Shown here one piece after another: positions 54,264-62,912 of a stretch of DNA of 64,000 nt. Numbering within the stretch: the first letter of the stretch is position 1; each line of letters starts with the position of its first letter. The position numbers were made by a program, and so were the translations under genes. Origin of the DNA: Niastella koreensis GR20-10 (GTDB taxonomy: Bacteria; Bacteroidota; Bacteroidia; Chitinophagales; Chitinophagaceae); the NCBI RefSeq assembly GCF_000246855.1, contig NC_016609.1, positions 5,964,744 to 6,028,743 on the forward strand, given 5' to 3'. The notes beneath the pieces were generated by a model. The model saw only the letters and a program-made list of their open reading frames with translations. It searched no databases and was not told the DNA's origin.

Positions 54264-55121
54264 ATGAATACGCAAACACATCAAATAGCGGTTACACAGT
54301 TTGTAAAAGCCGCTGGCATCAATTTCGCTTACCGCCGTTTCGGGAAAAAAGGGAGTGTTCCATTAGTATTATTTCAGCACTTTACCGGCAACCTGGATAA
54401 CTGGGACCCACTGGTCATTGATGGCCTGGCCGCCGAACGTGAAGTGATCCTGTTTAACAATCGTGGTGTAGCCAGCACGGAAGGTGAAGTGCCGTTGACT
54501 TACGGCGCTATGGCCACAGACGCCATTGCTTTTATTGAAGCGCTTGGTTTGAAACAGGTCGATGCATTGGGTTTTTCGATGGGTGGAGGCGTTGTGCAGG
54601 AGTTAGCCTTACAAAAACCTTCACTGGTACGTAAGATCATCCTGGTTGGTATTGCACCAAGGAATGGAGAGCATATGCAACAATTATCACCGGAAGCGCA
54701 GGCTATTTTCGGCAAGCAACGCGAAAACCCCGATGAACTTTGGCTGGACGTTTTTTTCTCACCTTCTGAGACCAGCCAGGCGGCAGGCCGTAAATTTCTG
54801 GAACGCTACCGGGCGCGCACGAACGACAGAGACGCTGCTATCAATGAAAGAGTGGCTGGTAATCAGCTAACAGCCATTGGAGAATGGGGACAGCCATCGG
54901 TGGCAGGCGAAGAGCGATTTGCCTACCTGCGCAATATTAAGCAGCCTGCACTGGTAGTTAACGGCAACAATGATATCATCGTGCCTACCATCAATTCCTA
55001 CCACCTGCAGCAATATCTTCCCAATGCTACGCTGATATTGTTTCCTGATTCTAATCACGGGTCACAATATCAATATCCTGAAGAGTTTCTGCAATATGCT
55101 AACAGCTTTTTAAATAAATAG
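54264..55121 (+). CDS. alpha/beta-fold hydrolase (haloperoxidase-like)
   Basis: A 285-residue cytoplasmic hydrolase. The nucleophile elbow GFSMGG has Ser105, the acid is Asp237 (GNNDIIVP) and the histidine is His265 (SNHGSQYQYPEEF), all of which are present. HFTGNLDNWDP near residue 39 is the oxyanion-loop segment. It resembles non-haem haloperoxidase-type or 2-hydroxymuconic semialdehyde hydrolase-type proteins; no specific substrate can be given. It has conserved element copy 1 upstream and a strong hairpin downstream, so it is probably monocistronic. Confidence 0.87.
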   Translation: MNTQTHQIAVTQFVKAAGINFAYRRFGKKGSVPLVLFQHFTGNLDNWDPLVIDGLAAEREVILFNNRGVASTEGEVPLTYGAMATDAIAFIEALGLKQVDALGFSMGGGVVQELALQKPSLVRKIILVGIAPRNGEHMQQLSPEAQAIFGKQRENPDELWLDVFFSPSETSQAAGRKFLERYRARTNDRDAAINERVAGNQLTAIGEWGQPSVAGEERFAYLRNIKQPALVVNGNNDIIVPTINSYHLQQYLPNATLILFPDSNHGSQYQYPEEFLQYANSFLNK

Positions 55122-55156
55122 CAAAAACAGGCGTGGTCACGTAAGGTGACATTGCA

Positions 55157-55183
55157 GGGCTATGGTACTTACGACCATAGCCC
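55157..55183 (+). terminator. hairpin after the alpha/beta hydrolase
   Basis: A perfect 10-bp inverted repeat, GGGCTATGGT-N7-ACCATAGCCC, lies 36 bp after the stop. Only a short, mixed T stretch follows (ATGTTGTTTAG), so it may terminate or stabilise the transcript. Confidence 0.55.
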
Positions 55184-55304
55184 ATGTTGTTTAGAAAAAG
55201 GAGCGGGTTAATGGTAACAACGTATTTGTATCAGACAAACCTCCTTTTGTATACTTCTCTCCATGACCGCAGGAATAATTTTGAAGGATAAAATATTAAG
55301 ATGT

Positions 55305-56198
55305 ATGAGCAAATTCGTGATAACCGGGGCAGCAGGAAATGTTTCCAAACCCCTCACTGAGATCTTATTAAGCAAAGGTCATAAGGTTACCGTCGTGGGC
55401 CGCAACCCTGCTAACCTGACGCAACTGGTAAAGCAGGGAGCAACCGCAGCCATCGGTGACTTGGCCGATGCGGAGTTCTTATCCCGCACGTTTAAAGGCG
55501 CTGACGGTGTATACCTGATGTTGCCGCCAAGCTGGGATAAACCCGATCTGAAGAAACTGGGCACCGACCTTGGCAAGGTGTTTACCACAGCGATCAGGGC
55601 GGCTCAGATAAAAAATGTTGTATTCCTAAGTAGTTATGGTGCACATCGTTTGCACGACGCGGGTGCTATTAGTGGTATGGGGCTAACAGAAGTGGAGTTG
55701 AATACACTGGAAGGGGTGAATGTATTACATCTTCGGGCGGGCTACTTTTATACAAACCTGTTGTTATCCATCAACCTCATCAAAGAACAAGGCATCATGG
55801 GTAATATGTTTAATATACCTGCCGGCACATTTACAGTGGTAGACCCAAATGATATTGCCGTGGCAGCTGCAGATGCACTTATTCATCAGAACTTCAAAGG
55901 GCATTCCTTTCAATATGTGGTGAGCGATGAGAGCGGTACCGATGAGATCGCTTTTGTGATCGGTCGCGAGATTGGTATACCCGATTTGAAATGGGTGAAG
56001 TTTCCGGCAGCAGATCTCAAAAATGTTTTGCTTAAATACGGGTTTGAGCAAGGTGCGGCGAACGATTATGTTGAAATGTTTACTACGCTGGACAGCGGGC
56101 TGTTATTTGAGGATTATGTAGCGGGAGGCCATAAAGCATCCGGTACCAGTATAGAGCAGTTTGCCAAAACGTTTGCAAAGGCTTATAAGCAGATTTAA
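55305..56198 (+). CDS. NmrA-like NAD(P)-binding protein
   Basis: A 297-residue atypical SDR of the NmrA/HSCARG type starting at the ATG at 55305; upstream in-frame ATG 55263 adds a non-conserved leader. The cofactor motif is VITGAAGNVSKPL (GxxGxxG form), followed by VVGRNP for NADP and GVYLMLPPSWDKPD. The Tyr-Lys pair of classical SDRs is not present in the usual place. Similar proteins act as quinone reductases or redox sensors. It is followed by an EthD remnant. Confidence 0.85.
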   Translation: MSKFVITGAAGNVSKPLTEILLSKGHKVTVVGRNPANLTQLVKQGATAAIGDLADAEFLSRTFKGADGVYLMLPPSWDKPDLKKLGTDLGKVFTTAIRAAQIKNVVFLSSYGAHRLHDAGAISGMGLTEVELNTLEGVNVLHLRAGYFYTNLLLSINLIKEQGIMGNMFNIPAGTFTVVDPNDIAVAAADALIHQNFKGHSFQYVVSDESGTDEIAFVIGREIGIPDLKWVKFPAADLKNVLLKYGFEQGAANDYVEMFTTLDSGLLFEDYVAGGHKASGTSIEQFAKTFAKAYKQI

Positions 56199-56206
56199 AC
56201 AAATAA

Positions 56207-56461
56207 CAATATGCCTGTCTGGATAGTATCACGCTGGATAAAGGGCTTTCAGGTCTGCCCGGTCAACCACCGGTCTATGCAGTAAGCTGCCACATCTTTA
56301 GTGACTCAATGGACATCTTTCTAAGTGCGTTTCCAAAGCATGTGGAAGCGCTGGAGGCAGACGTCCCCTATTTTACAGATATACGTTCAGCGGTGCAGAT
56401 CAGCGAAGTGGTTACCCCTGGTATTCGATATTGGCAGGTTTGGTTATGCGTGCCAGATTGA
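56207..56461 (+). pseudogene. EthD-family remnant, 5'-truncated
   Basis: An open frame without a start codon begins after a TAA at 56204 and reads LDKGLSGLPGQPPVYAVSCH, then AFPKHVEALEADVPYFTDIR and IQISEVV-like sequence to a TGA at 56459-56461. These blocks match the C-terminal half of small EthD-family reductases (GQPPVY, ADIPNFTDI, QIGEV). The N-terminal half is gone, so the gene is likely dead. It lies directly between the NmrA-like and AraC genes. Confidence 0.65.
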
Positions 56462-56488
56462 TCATGGATCAAACTATTAACTATTGTT

Positions 56489-57385
56489 ATGAAGCATTAT
56501 AAAACGATCAATGAACTAACCAAAACCAACGGCTATCCTCCCTCGGAACACCCGTTGGTCGGTTTGCTGACCTGTCGGGAATTGGTAGCCTGTTCCATTG
56601 GAGAAAGTGAGTTTACCAGCGACTTTTATATCATCGCACTTAAGAAGATTAAATCCGGTTTATTTAACTATGGAAGGACGCGGTACGATCACGATAACGG
56701 CAGTATGTATTTTACAAGGCCCCGGCAAGTGGTGGAGATCAACAATATTGAGACAGCGGAAAAGGCATTTGTGATTATGATCCATGAAGACTTTTTCATC
56801 AGTCATCCATTGCATGAGGAAATCAGAAAATACGGATTTTTTGATTATGAGATCAACGAGGCCTTACACCTGTCGGCAAATGAAGAGCAGATCATGTGGG
56901 AGATCTATCGCAAAATTGAGCGCGAGGTCAATAATAACCAGGATGAATACAGCCGGGATATTATTCTGGCCCATGTAGATTCCCTGCTAAAATATTCGCA
57001 GCGTTTTTATAAGCGGCAGTTTATTAACCGGGTGGTTTTGTCTGGTAAACTGGCAACCCGCTTTACGGCACTGCTGGCGGGTTATTTTGACCAGAAACTA
57101 CACCTTAGCCAAGGCCTTCCTACGGTAAAGTTTATGGCTGCTGAGTTAAATACATCCACCCGTTATTTGACGGATCTGCTGAAAGAACAGACTGGCAAAA
57201 CCGCGCTGGATCATATTCATTCCTTTTTAATTGAAGAAGCAAAGAACATGCTGCGCAGTACAGACAATACGGTTGCAGAAACAGCTTACCAGTTGGGTTT
57301 TGAGAACCCTCCCTACTTTTCAAGGCTTTTTAAAAAAGAAACTGGTGTTAGTCCTAACCAATACCGGGAACAATTTTTAAATTAG
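56489..57385 (+). CDS. AraC-family transcriptional regulator
   Basis: A 298-residue regulator with an N-terminal cupin-like ligand domain (residues 1 to about 180) and a C-terminal double HTH: FMAAELNTSTRYLTDLLKEQ and VAETAYQLGFENPPYFSRLF followed by KKETGVSPNQYRE, the usual last motif. The ligand is unknown. It is 10 bp before the Crp/Fnr gene on the same strand and may be co-transcribed. It is one candidate regulator of the conserved element seen at 54161, 57978 and 58877. Confidence 0.92.
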   Translation: MKHYKTINELTKTNGYPPSEHPLVGLLTCRELVACSIGESEFTSDFYIIALKKIKSGLFNYGRTRYDHDNGSMYFTRPRQVVEINNIETAEKAFVIMIHEDFFISHPLHEEIRKYGFFDYEINEALHLSANEEQIMWEIYRKIEREVNNNQDEYSRDIILAHVDSLLKYSQRFYKRQFINRVVLSGKLATRFTALLAGYFDQKLHLSQGLPTVKFMAAELNTSTRYLTDLLKEQTGKTALDHIHSFLIEEAKNMLRSTDNTVAETAYQLGFENPPYFSRLFKKETGVSPNQYREQFLN

Positions 57386-57394
57386 CCTTTAACT

Positions 57395-57982
57395 ATGGAA
57401 GAATTTCTGCCCATCATCAACTATGTTTCCCGTCATATTAGTCTCACAGAAGAGGACAAAGAGTATTATGCTTCCCTGCTTCGGTTAAAGAAGGTTAAAA
57501 AGAAGCAATACATTGTACAGCCTGATTTTGTTTGTAATCATCGTACCTATATCGTCAAGGGGGCGATGCGGTCCTTTTTGATCGATGCAGATGGGCAGGA
57601 CCATACTGTGGCGTTAGGTATCGATGATTGGTGGATCGCTGATTTCAACAGTTTTTTCTACCGGCAGCCTGCTACCCTATTTGTTGAAGCACTGGAAGAT
57701 AGCACACTGATCCAGATCTCTTACGACGATGAACAAAAGCTGCTGGAAGAGCGACCCAGGTTTGAAAAGTTCTATCGTATCCTTGCGCAGAATGGCTATG
57801 CCCACTTGCAAAAGCGCATCCTTTCGGATATCAGCCTGAAGGCTGCTGATCGTTATGAAAACTTCCTGAGCCGCTATCCTGCATTGGCCGCTCGTATCCC
57901 GCAATATGCATTAGCGTCCTACCTTGGTATTTCCCATGAGCTCTTAAGTAAGATCCGTAACAAGCGGGCAAAGAAAAGTTGA
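57395..57982 (+). CDS. Crp/Fnr family transcriptional regulator
   Basis: A 195-residue regulator with a cyclic-nucleotide-binding-like beta barrel (HRTYIVKGAMRSFLIDADGQ) and an HTH at the C-terminus (QYALASYLGISHELLSKIR). Cofactor residues for cAMP are not obvious. It follows the AraC gene by 9 bp. The start of conserved element copy 2 lies in its last few bases. It is the second candidate regulator for the element upstream of the SDR genes. Confidence 0.88.
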   Translation: MEEFLPIINYVSRHISLTEEDKEYYASLLRLKKVKKKQYIVQPDFVCNHRTYIVKGAMRSFLIDADGQDHTVALGIDDWWIADFNSFFYRQPATLFVEALEDSTLIQISYDDEQKLLEERPRFEKFYRILAQNGYAHLQKRILSDISLKAADRYENFLSRYPALAARIPQYALASYLGISHELLSKIRNKRAKKS

Positions 57983-58055
57983 ACAACTTCAACTGAATTT
58001 CTTGTTCTTCTTCATTTTTAAGCCTGTGTAATAAGTGGAACTTCGATCTATCAAA
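57978..58055 (+). promoter_or_regulatory. conserved upstream element, copy 2
   Basis: The dyad here is perfect: GTTGAACAACTTCAAC. It is followed by TGAATTTCTTG, TTCTTCTTCATTTTT and a GGAACTTCGATC block that corresponds to GGAATTTTGACC in copy 1 and GGAGCTTTGGTG in copy 3. It lies 90 bp before the SDR start at 58068 and overlaps the end of the Crp/Fnr gene. Confidence 0.75.
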
Positions 58056-58067
58056 TCGGAAGTTCAC

Positions 58068-58820
58068 ATGAAACAGTTAGCAAACAAGATCGCAGTTGTT
58101 ACCGGTGGTAATAATGGTATAGGTTTGGCAGTGGCCAGATTATATGCGAGTGAAGGTGCTAAGGTGGTGATCACAGGACGCAACCCGGTATCTATTCGTA
58201 GTGCGGTGGCTTTGATAGGCCATGGTGCCGGAGGCCTGGTCAGCGATGCAAGTAATATTGGCTGTTTAACGCAGACGTTTGAAGACATTACCACGAAATT
58301 TGCAGGCAAGATCGACATCCTGGTAGTAAATGCCGGCGTGTATATTCCTGCACCGTTTGCACAGTATACTGAGGAAATGTTTGATGAAACAAGCGACATC
58401 AATTTCAAGGGTGCTTTTTTTACTGTGCAGTTCGCACTTCCTTTTCTCAATAATGGTGCATCTATCATCCTAACCGGTGCTACGGTTGCGGAGACGGCAA
58501 CGATAAACGGCGCTGCTTTTGCAGCTTCAAAAGCAGCGCTTCGTTCTCTGGCAAGAAGTTTTTCTGCGGAACTGTTAAGCCGTGATATACGTGTCAATGT
58601 CATCTCACCAGGCCCCACCGATACAGCTATGTTCGAAAGAAGTATGCACCGCGTAGTGCAGGCGGGCGGAACAAAAAAACATTGGCTTACACGTTCGCCC
58701 CTGAAAAGACTGGCAAGCACGGAAGAGGTTGCCAAGGCCTATCTCTACCTGGCTTCTGATGCGTCGCGCTATATGCTGGGTGCAGAGATCGTGATTGATG
58801 GCGGTGACAGAACGATATAG
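58068..58820 (+). CDS. SDR-like protein lacking the catalytic Ser and Tyr
   Basis: A 250-residue classical SDR fold starting at the ATG at 58068 (upstream GTG at 58035 is less likely). The cofactor motif GGNNGIG is at residues 13-19, followed by TGRNP and NAGVYIPAP. At the active site, where the next gene has LTST and YSASK, this one has LTGA and FAASK: Phe151 replaces tyrosine and glycine replaces serine, while Lys155 remains. Reduction by the normal SDR mechanism is therefore doubtful. It is otherwise very similar to the SDR at 58972, so one is a duplicate of the other. Confidence 0.88.
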   Translation: MKQLANKIAVVTGGNNGIGLAVARLYASEGAKVVITGRNPVSIRSAVALIGHGAGGLVSDASNIGCLTQTFEDITTKFAGKIDILVVNAGVYIPAPFAQYTEEMFDETSDINFKGAFFTVQFALPFLNNGASIILTGATVAETATINGAAFAASKAALRSLARSFSAELLSRDIRVNVISPGPTDTAMFERSMHRVVQAGGTKKHWLTRSPLKRLASTEEVAKAYLYLASDASRYMLGAEIVIDGGDRTI

Positions 58821-58876
58821 CGTTTCATAGTTATTTATCCTCACAATTCATAAAGTATGCAGGCATGGCAGAAAAA

Positions 58877-58950
58877 GTTGAAATACTTCACCTGCATTTC
58901 TTGTTCTTCTTCATTTTTCCTGCTGCCTATTAAGCGGAGCTTTGGTGTAT
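58877..58950 (+). promoter_or_regulatory. conserved upstream element, copy 3
   Basis: GTTGAAATACTTCACC, then CTGCATTTCTTG, TTCTTCTTCATTTTT and GGAGCTTTGGTG. It starts 95 bp before the SDR start at 58972, a distance close to those of copies 1 (103 bp) and 2 (90 bp), so the position is constrained as well as the sequence. Confidence 0.75.
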
Positions 58951-58971
58951 TAAAACAACAAATATTCTCAG

Positions 58972-59721
58972 ATGAAAAAGTTAGAAAATAAGGTAGTTGT
59001 TATCACAGGTGGTAACAGCGGTATCGGATTATCCACAGCGGTCCTGTTTGCCCAGCAAGGTGCCAAAGTAGCGATCACAGGTCGTAATCAGTCTTCTATC
59101 GACAGCGCTGTAAAAACTATTGGCCATGGAGCTATTGGTATTGTAAGCGATGTATCTGACCTGAAGAACATTGACAAGGCTTACAAAGAGATCCATAGCA
59201 AACTCGGTAAAGCAGATGTGTTGATCGTGAATGCAGGGATATTTCTGGCGGCACCACTGGTCGATTTTACAGAAGAGCTATTTGATCAGGTCAGCGACGT
59301 AAACTTCAAAGGAGCTTTCTTTTCTGTACAGAAAGCATTGCCTTACCTGAATGATGGAGCGTCTGTAGTACTGACATCTACTGCGCTTAACGAAAAAGGA
59401 TTGGGCATTGCTGCTGCCTATTCTGCATCGAAGGCTGCAGTACGTTCTTTAGCCAGAAGTTTTTCAGCCGAATTAGTAGGCAGAAATATCCGGGTGAATA
59501 TTTTATCTCCCGGCCCGATAGATACACCCATTTTCGCCAGAGGCGGTCGCTCAAAGGAAGAAGTGGATGGCAGTAAGAATTATTTCGCAAGTACCAATCC
59601 CACCAAGCGCCTGGGCACCTCTGAAGAGATCGCTGAAGGGTTTTTATACCTGGCCTCTGATGCTTCCAAATATGTGGTAGGCTCAGAACTGGTAATTGAC
59701 GGAGGCGTAAAAGCTTTATAA
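58972..59721 (+). CDS. short-chain dehydrogenase/reductase (intact active site)
   Basis: A 249-residue SDR. GGNSGIG at residues 13-19 is the cofactor motif, NAGIFLAAP follows strand 4, the catalytic serine lies in LTSTAL and Tyr150-x-x-x-Lys154 in YSASK. The C-terminal GSELVIDGG is typical of 3-oxoacyl reductase-like SDRs. It has its own copy of the conserved upstream element and is 14 bp before the Gfo/Idh/MocA gene, with which it is probably transcribed. Substrate unknown. Confidence 0.92.
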   Translation: MKKLENKVVVITGGNSGIGLSTAVLFAQQGAKVAITGRNQSSIDSAVKTIGHGAIGIVSDVSDLKNIDKAYKEIHSKLGKADVLIVNAGIFLAAPLVDFTEELFDQVSDVNFKGAFFSVQKALPYLNDGASVVLTSTALNEKGLGIAAAYSASKAAVRSLARSFSAELVGRNIRVNILSPGPIDTPIFARGGRSKEEVDGSKNYFASTNPTKRLGTSEEIAEGFLYLASDASKYVVGSELVIDGGVKAL

Positions 59722-59735
59722 TAAAAGAAATAAAA

Positions 59736-60836
59736 ATGAAACAGCGTTTGAAGATTCGTGTCGGCATTATTGGGGCGGGCAATTGGGCAAACTACGGTCA
59801 TATCCCTTCGATGATTTTATTACCTGACTACGAGGTGGTAGCCATACAAAGTCGCAGATCCGAGGCATCTCAAACAGCTGCGTCAAAATTCGGCATCAGG
59901 ACTGTTGCTGAATCGGTGGAAGAATTGGTGAATAACCCGGAAGTAGATATGGTTGCAGTTTTAACCACTGCGCCTCAGCACGAAGAAGGAGTGAGGGCCG
60001 CCATTGCCGCCGGAAAGGATGTATACTCAGAATGGCCATTTACTACGAGTACGCAAAAGGCGGAAGAATTACTTGAACTGGCGAAAAAAGCAGGGGTAAG
60101 ACATACCATTGGCCTGCAGCGACGACTGTCGCCGACGAACCGATACATTGCAGATCTGATCAGGGATGGCTTCATTGGTAAGTTACGATCAGTGAGATTG
60201 CATGTGAGCATGAATTATCTCCAGGCCGTTCGAAGCAAATCATTGCGTTGGACTGCGCCTCCGAACGATTTCTCGCATACAATTGCCATCTATGGAGGCC
60301 ACTTCCTGGATGCCCTTTTTCAAACAGTGGGGCACCCGGTGAGCCTTTCAAGTACGCTGGTTAATCAGTTTGCGGAAGTCACCATCGCCGAAACCGGGGA
60401 AAAAATCCAAACGAATGTTCCTGATCAACTGGTATTAAACGGACAGTTCGCCGGAAATGCGGTGTTCTCCGTTCATATTGAAGGGGGCAAGCGCAACAAT
60501 TCGGGCGTACAGCTGGATATTACCGGGGATGAGGGCGATCTGAAGATTACCAACGTTTCGGCATTCGGTGGTGTCGGGGAGGATTATTTGATTGAAGGGG
60601 TTCACGGCGACAATCTGCCTCTCAATGTATTGTCGATCCCTGATTCCTATTTCTGGGTAAAGAAAGCCGACATGGGCTCGGGAGCGCTCGAATTGACGAA
60701 TCTTTACTATGCCTTCGCCGAAGACGTAAAGAATGGCACACATACAACCCCAACTTTCGAAGACGCCGTTAAAATGCATAAGTTCTTTGATTTGATGAAC
60801 GAATCTTCAGAAAAGGGGAAAACCATAAAACAATAA
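59736..60836 (+). CDS. Gfo/Idh/MocA family oxidoreductase (Gal80-like)
   Basis: A 366-residue NAD(P)-dependent oxidoreductase-like protein. The Rossmann motif GIIGAGNWA starts near residue 10. In the segment that normally reads E-K-P and supplies the catalytic lysine, this protein has YSEWPFTTS, as in the Gal80-like subgroup, so activity on sugars is uncertain. The C-terminal half is a Gfo/Idh/MocA beta-sheet dimerisation domain. It lies between the SDR and the Old Yellow Enzyme gene (11 bp) and is probably in the same operon. Confidence 0.88.
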   Translation: MKQRLKIRVGIIGAGNWANYGHIPSMILLPDYEVVAIQSRRSEASQTAASKFGIRTVAESVEELVNNPEVDMVAVLTTAPQHEEGVRAAIAAGKDVYSEWPFTTSTQKAEELLELAKKAGVRHTIGLQRRLSPTNRYIADLIRDGFIGKLRSVRLHVSMNYLQAVRSKSLRWTAPPNDFSHTIAIYGGHFLDALFQTVGHPVSLSSTLVNQFAEVTIAETGEKIQTNVPDQLVLNGQFAGNAVFSVHIEGGKRNNSGVQLDITGDEGDLKITNVSAFGGVGEDYLIEGVHGDNLPLNVLSIPDSYFWVKKADMGSGALELTNLYYAFAEDVKNGTHTTPTFEDAVKMHKFFDLMNESSEKGKTIKQ

Positions 60837-60847
60837 TCAAATAATTA

Positions 60848-62008
60848 ATGGAAACATCAAATAAAAGATCAAAAGGTCTATCGGATGCCAAATTGTTTTC
60901 GCCGGTAAAGATCGGCGCAATAGAATTAGCCCATCGTGTTGTAATGGCTCCTTTAACACGAATGCGAACGGATGATGGCGGAATTCCAAACGATTTAATG
61001 GCTCAATATTATAGTCAACGAGCCACTACAGGGGGATTCATCATTGCAGAATCTACGCTGGTCTCAACGAACGGGCAAGCATACCGTGGTGCCCCGGGAA
61101 TTTATAATAAAGCGCAGACCGAAGGCTGGAAAAAAATCTCCAACGCGATCCATGCCCAGGGCGCCAAGACTTTTTTACAACTTTGGCACGGCGGTAGAAT
61201 GGCACACAGTGATCTATTGCCCGATGGCGGGCAGCCAATCGGTCCGTCAGTTGTTGCGCATGACGCCCTCGCTTTTACGACCGAATGGGTCCCTGCTACT
61301 CCCAATAAGGCAGCGACCATCGAGGAGATACAAGCAATCGTACGTGATTTTCGGGTGGCCGCCGAAAACGCGAAGGCAGCGGGTTTTGATGGCATAGAAC
61401 TTCATGGCGCCAATGGTTATCTTATCGACCAATTTTTACAGGATGGATCAAATAAGAGAACAGATGAATACGGCGAATCCATCCCCAACCGGGTCCGTTT
61501 ATTGATGGAAGTGGTCACTCAAATGGTCGCTGTCTTTGGCGGCGACCGGGTTGGGGTTAGACTGGGGCCAAGCGGTACATGGGGAGGGATGTCCGACAGT
61601 GATCCTGTTGCGCTCTTTACCTATACGGTGGAACAACTTAATAAATTTGGGCTGGCCTATCTGCATCTGATCGAACCGAGGATATTTGGTAGTTTTGATA
61701 GAGAAGATCTGGTTGTGCCAATTGCAGCAGCTCAACTGCGAAAGGTATTTAAAGGGCCAATAATTGCTGCCGGCGGCTTTCAAGGTCAGGAAGCGGCGGA
61801 CATCATCGAAAAAGGGGACGCAGATCTGGTAGCATTCGGCAGGCATTTCATAGCCAACCCTGATTTGGTAAACCGACTTCGCAATGAATTTCCGCTAAAT
61901 CCCTACGACCGACCTTCTTTTTTTGGCGGCGACGCACGTGGATATATTGATTATCCATATTATGATGAAAAAGCCAGCACTCTTTTAACCGAAAGCATCG
62001 CAGGTTAG
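60848..62008 (+). CDS. Old Yellow Enzyme family alkene reductase
   Basis: A 386-residue FMN-dependent ene-reductase. FSPVKIGAIELAHRVVMAPL followed by TRMR is the N-terminal FMN strand, TGGFIIAESTLVS is next, and HGANGYLIDQFLQDGSNKRT has the His-Asn pair that binds substrate carbonyls. The later segments GPIIAAGGF and LVAFGRHFIANPDL bind the FMN phosphate. It reduces alpha,beta-unsaturated carbonyl compounds or nitro compounds. It ends the operon that begins with the SDR at 58972; a strong terminator follows. Confidence 0.95.
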   Translation: METSNKRSKGLSDAKLFSPVKIGAIELAHRVVMAPLTRMRTDDGGIPNDLMAQYYSQRATTGGFIIAESTLVSTNGQAYRGAPGIYNKAQTEGWKKISNAIHAQGAKTFLQLWHGGRMAHSDLLPDGGQPIGPSVVAHDALAFTTEWVPATPNKAATIEEIQAIVRDFRVAAENAKAAGFDGIELHGANGYLIDQFLQDGSNKRTDEYGESIPNRVRLLMEVVTQMVAVFGGDRVGVRLGPSGTWGGMSDSDPVALFTYTVEQLNKFGLAYLHLIEPRIFGSFDREDLVVPIAAAQLRKVFKGPIIAAGGFQGQEAADIIEKGDADLVAFGRHFIANPDLVNRLRNEFPLNPYDRPSFFGGDARGYIDYPYYDEKASTLLTESIAG

Positions 62009-62039
62009 AAAACATAAGATAGATATCCTATTAAACGAA

Positions 62040-62072
62040 GGTGTCTCAAAAGTAATTTTGAGGCACCTTTTC
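62040..62072 (+). terminator. rho-independent terminator of the SDR-OYE operon
   Basis: GGTGTCTCAAAA-GTAA-TTTTGAGGCACC pairs along 12 bp with a single U-G wobble and runs into TTTTC. It is 31 bp after the OYE stop. The remaining gap to 62314 contains nothing I recognise. Confidence 0.85.
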
Positions 62073-62314
62073 ATTTTCAGTTTTTAGGGGCGGTTTATCC
62101 CCAAAAGCATTGTATAACTAAACACATTGGTGGTTTAGTAATAAGCTTTCGTCGTGTTGTTTTTAAGGGTATGGCAAGAGGCAAAACATTAACAGTTGTA
62201 TTTATAAGCAACTTCCAATAGCCTTTGATGGAAGTTGGAAGTCTATAAACATTCCCATTTCATTTAAATCATGATCAATTATTCCTGTCGATCATATTTC
62301 AGCGGATTTTAGCC

Positions 62315-62818
62315 TCAGATTTGATTCAACTGAAAAAAAGTCGCCATATCAATGGAAGATAGGTTAAAAAAGCCAGCCTGGCGCAGCAACGTTACCAATT
62401 GACCCCGATGGTAAGTAGAATGATTTATGGCATGTGCTACAGTTTGCCAAAACGCCATTTGACCTGTACGGCTGCTTTTAGGGTATTTGAAGCTGACAGT
62501 TTGTAAATAATTACTTTCCGGGTAACTGTCAACTATAATCTTGATATCGGCAGATGACTTATTCCAAATTTCAAGTAATTTATTTTTTGTTCCTGCGAAT
62601 TCTGCAGCTAGAAATACCGGTTTCGGAATATTTGTCCAATGATCGACCCAATACTTTTCTGCGCTGACGATGTGAATCGCTGTTTGCCTTATACTGCTGA
62701 AGCTACTGGGGATCACTTGCTCCCATCGTTCATCGCTGATTTGATGCAGCCATTCCATTACTTTGCTATCCGCCCAATGATTGTAATTCCCTATTTGCAT
62801 GAGATAATTCCTGTTCAT
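62315..62818 (-). CDS. DinB-family metal-dependent protein
   Basis: A 167-residue four-helix-bundle protein of the DinB/YfiT type. The probable metal ligands are His49 (TAIHIVSAEKYW), His133 and His137 (AINHSTYHRGQ), the usual triad. Members are often thiol-dependent transferases or of unknown function; the SOS link of the name giver should not be assumed. It starts 95 bp before the AraC gene's stop on the same strand. Confidence 0.9.
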   Translation of the reverse strand: MNRNYLMQIGNYNHWADSKVMEWLHQISDERWEQVIPSSFSSIRQTAIHIVSAEKYWVDHWTNIPKPVFLAAEFAGTKNKLLEIWNKSSADIKIIVDSYPESNYLQTVSFKYPKSSRTGQMAFWQTVAHAINHSTYHRGQLVTLLRQAGFFNLSSIDMATFFQLNQI

Positions 62819-62912
62819 AATTTCTTCTTTTTTGTTTTAATGATGGATCAAAATTAGTTGAGAAGAAACGGCAGGATCAATAGATAGTCGTTCAAAAAGT
62901 GTAGCTACACGT

